A DNA stretch of 64,000 nucleotides from Panulirus ornatus (taxonomy: Eukaryota; Arthropoda; Malacostraca; Decapoda; Palinuridae). The stretch covers positions 7,696,502 through 7,760,501 of the forward strand of contig NC_092225.1 in the NCBI RefSeq assembly GCF_036320965.1. Reading direction: 5' to 3'. The notes under the pieces were generated by a model. That model was given only the letters and a program-made list of their open reading frames with translations, was not told where the DNA came from and ran no database searches. Every line of letters starts with the position of its first letter. Positions within the stretch are counted from its first letter, which is position 1. A program made the position numbers and the translations under genes. Positions 59,078 through 64,000 of this stretch are shown piece after piece.

Positions 59078-59306
59078 GGCACCACACGAGGACATTAGGT
59101 TCCTTACACACAGTCCAGGGAAGGAACTGGGCGACATCATCAGTGATATACCACGCATCCTCACCTCATGAAGTGTTAGAACTACTCTTTCGTACAACTG
59201 TGAAACACCAGCAAAAGAAGATACAACCAAATGTCTGGTGAGAAATGTGAGACGTTTTGACGCAATATGAAGAGGGTTTTTGTCCTTCTCTTGGAGCCTA
59301 GAAAAT
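59078..59306. other. Unassigned DNA
   Basis: Nothing recognised. Confidence 0.45.
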
Positions 59307-59317
59307 ATAATGATAAC

Positions 59318-59349
<32 letters not shown>

Positions 59350-59414
59350 TAATAATAATAATGATAATAATGATAATAATAATAATAACAACAACAATAA
59401 TAATAATAATAATG

Positions 59415-59475
<61 letters not shown>

Positions 59476-59501
59476 TAATAATAATATTAATAATAATATT
59501 G

Positions 59502-59544
<43 letters not shown>

Positions 59545-59570
59545 TAATAGTGTCTGTTCGTAATAATAAA
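59307..59570. repeat. (AAT)n microsatellite
   Basis: Imperfect AAT array of about 260 bp with GAT and AAC variants. Frames of poly-Asn or poly-Ile through it are artefacts. Confidence 0.96.
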
Positions 59571-60300
59571 GTAATGTTCTTCCTTGGCGCCCCAAGGTCC
59601 TCTTACTGGGAAAGGTCTTTCCTGGATCGCCAGCACAGCCTCCCCACGGTGTCCCACAGGCTAAAGTCTTCGCTTACTTTTATCCTGCAAATTTACGATA
59701 CCCTGGCAAGCAAGTCGAGTGTGAAACGAACGTAAAAATTAGATTTTCTTTTTACTGAGACAACGGGTTAGATTTAATATACGACACACCGTTTTTTCCT
59801 TCCTATTTAAGCGGAAAAAATCTGAGTGTAAGTCAAGGTAGGTGTAAATGCTAACGAGGAACTCATTAAGCAAACGAGCAGGATAGAAACACTTGACAAT
59901 TACTTAGACAAAACTTTGCTACTTTATAACAATCTAAAACTTCAGTAAAGCCGCTCGACTGAAGATCTGGATCACTGCCACTTCATCAGAAATATCAAAA
60001 CAAATATTATGCTGAAGGAACAGCATCCATCGTCAGAGATGACATACCATAACGTGGATATTTACACCGAATGACAAACTCATATTAAATTCCCAGGTTA
60101 TTATCATGGTTCCATAACTTTGCCACCACAAAATATTTATAATCAAACCATTAACATTCTTGGCAACAGTGTAGGTGATGGACGGGGCCGCTGGGGTACA
60201 ACTGCCGCCCCCGGGGTCACTACCCACGACTTGTGGCTGAGGAAAATGTAAAACTAAGATTAAGGTCTCATGGAGTGGGTACCCATTGTTATAAAAAAAA
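59571..60300. other. Unassigned DNA
   Basis: No domain, RNA gene or array recognised. Confidence 0.5.
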
Positions 60301-60301
60301 A

Positions 60302-60373
<72 letters not shown>

Positions 60374-60375
60374 TA
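60301..60375 (-). repeat. (TA)n tail of LINE copy 20
   Basis: About 36 TA units with one C interruption, then AAATTTTATC and the hairpin on the minus strand. Confidence 0.95.
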
Positions 60376-62766
60376 TATAAATTTTATCATATCTTGCTTT
60401 GTCGCTGTCTCCCGCGTTAGCGAGGTAGCGCAAGGAAACAGACGAAAGAATGGCCCAACCCACCCACATACACATGTATATACATACACGTCCACACACG
60501 CAAATATACATACCTATACATCTCAATGTATATATATATATATACACACACAGACATATACATATATACACATGTACATGATTCATACTGTCTGCCTTTA
60601 TTCATTCCCATCGCCACCTCGCCACACATAGAATAACAACCCCCTCCCCCGTCATGTGTGTGAGGTAGCGCTAGGAAAAGACAAAGGCCACATTCGTTCA
60701 CACTCAGTCTCTAGCTGTCATGTAATAATGCACCGAAACCACAGCTCCCTTTCCACATCCAGGCCCTACAGAACTTTCCATGGTTTACCCCAGACGCTTC
60801 ACATGCCCTGGTTCAATCCATTGACAGCACGTCGACCCCGGTATACCATATCGTTCCAATTCATTCTCTCCCTTGAACGCCTTTCACCCTCCTGCATGTT
60901 CAGGCCCCGATCACTCAAAATCTTTTTCACTTCATCTTTCCACCTCCAATTGGGTCTCCCACTTCTCCTCGTTCCCTCAACCTCTGACATATATCCTCTT
61001 GGTCAATCTTTCCTCACTCATTCTCTCCAAGTGACCAAACCATTTCCAAACACCCTCTTCTGCTCTCTCAACCACACTCTTTTTATTACCACACATCTCT
61101 CTTACCCTATTATTACTTACTCGATCAAACCACCTCACACCACACATTGTCCTCAAACATTTCATTTCCAGCACATCCACCCTCCTGCGCACAACTCTAT
61201 CCATAGCCCACGCCTCGCAACCATACAACATTGTTGGAACCACTATTCCTTCAAACATACCCATTTTTGCTTTCCGAGATAATGTTCTCGACTCCCACAA
61301 ATTCTTCAACGCTCCCAGAATTTTCCTACCCCTCCCCCACCCTATGATTCATTCCGCTTACATGGTTGCATCCGCTGCCAAATCCACTCCCAGATATCTA
61401 AAATACTTCACTTCCTCCAGTTTTTCTCCATTCAAACTTACCTCCCAATTGACTTGACCCTCAACCCTGCTGTACGTAATAGCCTTGCTCTTATTCACAT
61501 TTACTCTCAACTTTCTTCTTTCACATACTTTACCAAACTCAGTCACCAGCTTCTGCAGTTTCTCACATGAATCAGCCACCAGCGCTGTATCATCAGCGAA
61601 CAACAACTGACTCACTTCCCAAGCTCTCTCATCCACAACAGACTGCATACTTGCCCCTCTCTCCAAAACTCTTGCATTCAACTCCCTAACAACTCCATCC
61701 ATAAATAAATTAAACAACCATGGAGACATCACACACCCCTGCCGTAAACCATGGAGACATCACACACCCCTGCCGTAAACCTACATTCACTGAGAACCAA
61801 GCACTTTCCTCTCTTCCTACCCGTACACATGCCTTACATCCTCGATAAAAACTTTTCATTGCTTCTAACAACTGGCCTCCCACACCATATATTCTTAACA
61901 CCTTCCACAGAGCAACTCTATCATATGCCTTCTCCAGATCCATAAATGCTACATACAAATCCATTTGTTTTCTAAGTATTTCTCACATACATTCTTCAAA
62001 GCAAACACCTGATCCACACATCCTCTACCACTTCTGAAACCACACTGCTCTTCCCCAATCTGATGCTCTGTACATGCCTTCACCCTCTCAATCAATACCC
62101 TCCCATATAATTTACCAGGAATACTCAACAAACTTATACCTCTGTAATTTGAGCACTCGCTCTTATCCCCTTTGCCTTTGTACAATGGCACTATGCAAGC
62201 ATTCCGCCAATCCTCAGGCACCTCACCATGAATCATACATACATTAAATAACCTTCCCAACCAGTCAACAATACAGTCACCCCCTTTTTTAATAAATTCC
62301 ACTGCAATACCATCCAAACCCGCTGCCTTGCCGGCTTTCATCTTCCGCAAAGTTTTTACTACCTCTTCTCTGTTTACCAAATCATTTTCCCTAACCCCCT
62401 CACTTTGCATACCACCTCGACCAAAACACCTTATATCTGCCACTCTATCATCAAACACATTCAACAAACCTTCAAAATACTCACTCCATCTCCTTCTCAC
62501 ATCACCACTACTTCACTGAAGTTCTCATTTGCTCCCTTGTCTTACGCACTTTATTTACCTCATTCCAAAACATCTTTTTATTCTCCCTTATATTTAATGA
62601 TCCTCTCTCACCCCAATTCTCATTTGCCCTCTTTTTCACCTCTTGCACCTTTCTCTTGACCTCCTGCCTCTTTCTTTTATACATCTCCCAGTCATTTGCA
62701 TTTTTTCCCTGCAAAAATCGTCCAAATGTCTCTCTCCTCTCTTTCACTTACTTCTTTATCCCACCA
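60376..62766 (-). mobile_element. LINE copy 20, subfamily B
   Basis: Minus strand with the long 3' UTR (60376-60850), C-terminal domain, complete RT and linker. Its 5' side ends at CTTTATCCCACCACTCAC, where the Penelope-like terminal repeat begins, so the LINE is interrupted by that element. Residues SVVDERAW and LSDRG are of B type. A private 31-bp tandem duplication lies at 61716-61777. Confidence 0.91.
60799..62747 (-). pseudogene. LINE RT ORF of copy 20, several frame breaks
   Basis: Pieces in order: 62747-62508 (linker), 62500-61949 ([16 protein letters not shown]), 61964-61710 ([20 protein letters not shown]), 61732-61358 (FADD, RYLGVDL), 61309-60977 (C-terminus) and 60990-60799 (GRPNWRW). 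The 31-bp duplication shifts the frame inside motif B. Catalytic residues remain recognisable. Confidence 0.86.
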
Positions 62767-62832
62767 CTCACAATTTTGCGCGTGATCAAGTATATTCCTA
62801 TGAGTCCGAGGAGAAAATGAAACACGATAAGT

Positions 62833-62873
62833 TCCCAAGTGCACTTTCGTGTAATAATCACATCATCAGAGGA
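62833..62873 (-). ncRNA. Hammerhead-ribozyme-like motif, core intact
   Basis: Minus strand. CTGATGA (plus 62863-62869) and GAAA are both intact, stem II GTG/CAC has a 7-nt ATTATTA loop, stem III is the AAGTGCACTT palindrome, and stem I pairs TCCT with GGGA through one G-T wobble. Same 41-nt length as the other three copies. Confidence 0.58.
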
Positions 62874-63052
62874 GACACAAGAGAGAAATATAACAACAGT
62901 CAGTTGATATACAACAAAGAGATGTAGCTAGGACGTCATTTGGTAAACATGCGATTGTCCAAGACTGACAACGAGCGTATCATAAACTTATTATGTGGAC
63001 AAGAAGGTGAAATGTTTACAAATTTTATCAATAATGCAACTCAAATGCAATC

Positions 63053-63507
63053 TGGTTTAGGAATGTAGTTGATGTTCTTTGTGTTTGGCCAACAAATGAA
63101 AATTTACAAACATTTCTCCTCTTACTGAACAATTTTGTACCTTCCATCAAGTTTACTGTGGAAAATGAAAATAATGGTATGTTACCATATTTAGATTGCA
63201 TGATCCATAGGCAAGGAAACAAGTTTAAGTTTAGCATATAAAGAAAACCTACCACTGTATGCTAATATATCCATTATTACTCATCTCAACATGACAGAGT
63301 TACATTATCATCACTTCAATCTATGTTCCTTTGGGCATTACATATTTGCAGTCCAGAGTATATTGATGATGAGTATGAGAAGATATACTCTATTGGATCT
63401 CAGTTAAAGTACCCTAGAACTTTCATTGATAAATCCCTTAAGTTAGCAAAGAAATCATTTTACAGAGTTAAGCAATACCTCCCATTGACACCAAGAATCT
63501 TTTAGTT
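63053..63507 (+). pseudogene. Penelope-like reverse transcriptase, 3' part
   Basis: Translation reads WFRNVVDVLCVWPTNE, LLNNFVPSIKFTVENENNG, LPYLDCMIHRQGNKFKFS, RKPT, YIHYYSSQHDR and SIGSQLKYPRTFIDKSLKLAKKSFYRV. In the family the first block is WFRYVDD; here Tyr and the first Asp of YVDD are Asn and Val, so the polymerase site is lost. TAA stops occur at 63239-63241 and 63263-63265. The finger and most palm motifs are missing to the left. It ends at TAG 63503-63505, where a frameshift separates it from the nuclease. Confidence 0.82.
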
Positions 63508-63540
63508 CTCCCTATTAATAACAATTTTACTTTAATTCCC

Positions 63541-63969
63541 ATGTTGCTTAAATCATTTAATGTAAGTGTTGCCTTCGGCAACAATAATACTATACAGAAT
63601 ATCTTAATCAGAAACTCACCAGAAAATTCTCCTGGATTCATCTATAAAGTGCCTTGTAGAAATTGTGATAAGTTTTATGTTGGGCAGACTGGTAAGGATC
63701 TTTCTGTTAGACTTAAGCAACATGAATATAGTAAAAGAACAAGACAAGAATCAAATGCATTGTTTAATCACGTTAATAACTATCATCATTACATTGACCG
63801 GAGTAATGCCATCTCAGTTACTAACTCTATTACCACGAGAAATATCATTGAATCTTCTATTATTAAATACACAAAGAAATATAATCTTAATATTAGTGAA
63901 GGTCTATACAAATTGGATAACTTAATTGTCGATAGAATTTGTAAACTATTCACCTTCTTGTCCACATAA
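63541..63969 (+). CDS. Penelope-like GIY-YIG endonuclease domain, 142 aa
   Basis: C-terminal nuclease domain that nicks target DNA for Penelope-like retrotransposition. GIY-YIG signature: FIYKVPCRNC (near residues 33-42) and FYVGQTGKDLSVRLKQH (near 45-61) with the conserved Arg in VRLKQH. The C-x2-C pair of PCRNC and the HVNNYHH segment fit the zinc-binding CCHH insertion seen in nuclease-bearing Penelope-like elements. The IIESSI Glu near residue 103 is the expected metal ligand. Open to TAA at 63967-63969. It is the C-terminal part of a longer ORF, so the ATG is probably not a real start. Confidence 0.82.
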   Translation: MLLKSFNVSVAFGNNNTIQNILIRNSPENSPGFIYKVPCRNCDKFYVGQTGKDLSVRLKQHEYSKRTRQESNALFNHVNNYHHYIDRSNAISVTNSITTRNIIESSIIKYTKKYNLNISEGLYKLDNLIVDRICKLFTFLST

Positions 63970-64000
63970 TAAGTTTATGATACGCTCGTTGTCTGTCTTG

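Larger units (their letters stand above)
62767..64000 (+). mobile_element. Penelope-like element, RT and GIY-YIG nuclease, cut by window end
   Basis: Left border 62767-63034 is an inverted terminal repeat: it is the reverse complement of the 3' end of the element, including the CTTCTTGTCCACATAATAAG and CGTATCATAAACTTATTA segment repeated in direct orientation at 63945-64000. Then the plus-strand reading starts abruptly in the RT palm (63053), followed by the thumb region and GIY-YIG nuclease. Inverted flanking repeats and this RT-nuclease order are typical of Penelope-like elements. The right terminal repeat continues beyond the window. Confidence 0.88.

Overview
The window is intergenic DNA of a repeat-rich animal genome. 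I infer an arthropod, most likely a decapod crustacean: very long dinucleotide and trinucleotide arrays (TA, GT, GA, TTA) alternate with many copies of one short non-LTR retrotransposon, together with CR1/Jockey-like relics and a Penelope-like element. This taxonomic call is inference; no host gene that could fix it is present. I found no convincing cellular protein-coding gene, tRNA or rRNA.

The dominant component is one LINE family. It has a single ORF of about 1000 codons (apurinic-endonuclease-like domain, reverse transcriptase, conserved basic C-terminus), a full length near 3.3 kb, and a 3' end made of a GC-rich hairpin followed by A, TA or TAA arrays. That layout fits the RTE clade. 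I count about 20 copies or fragments plus relics, covering roughly half of the window by my boundaries. Subfamily A (short 3' UTR, nearly identical copies, several long open frames) looks recently active. Subfamily B (about 255 bp more 3' UTR, more decayed) is older, and a very divergent third relative lies at 35.9-36.8 kb.

Layout. 0-3.2 kb: two tandem A copies. 3.2-12.5 kb: mostly unique DNA with a 51-bp satellite, decayed LINE C-termini, a GA array and a 50-bp minisatellite. 12.5-16.8 kb: two A copies on the minus strand with a tRNA-like foldback between them. 16.8-21.1 kb: unrecognised DNA. 21.1-26.5 kb: a TA palindrome and three LINE copies, two of them head to head. 26.5-30 kb: unrecognised DNA and a CA array. 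30-38.9 kb: B copies, head-to-head and tail-to-tail pairs. 38.9-43.2 kb: a 30-bp tandem repeat and a CR1-like relic. 43.2-46.8 kb: the only full-length LINE, with an intact endonuclease domain. 46.8-54 kb: alternating LINE copies, a small non-autonomous derivative and TA arrays. 54-64 kb: LINE fragments interrupted by Penelope-like elements, one holding a Ty3/Gypsy scrap.

The parts interact as parasites of one another. A non-autonomous repeat carries both ends of the LINE and presumably uses its enzymes. LINE, derivative and Penelope copies all sit in or beside TA arrays. The Penelope-like terminal repeats carry a 41-nt hammerhead-ribozyme-like motif in four places. These are the most interesting signals I found.
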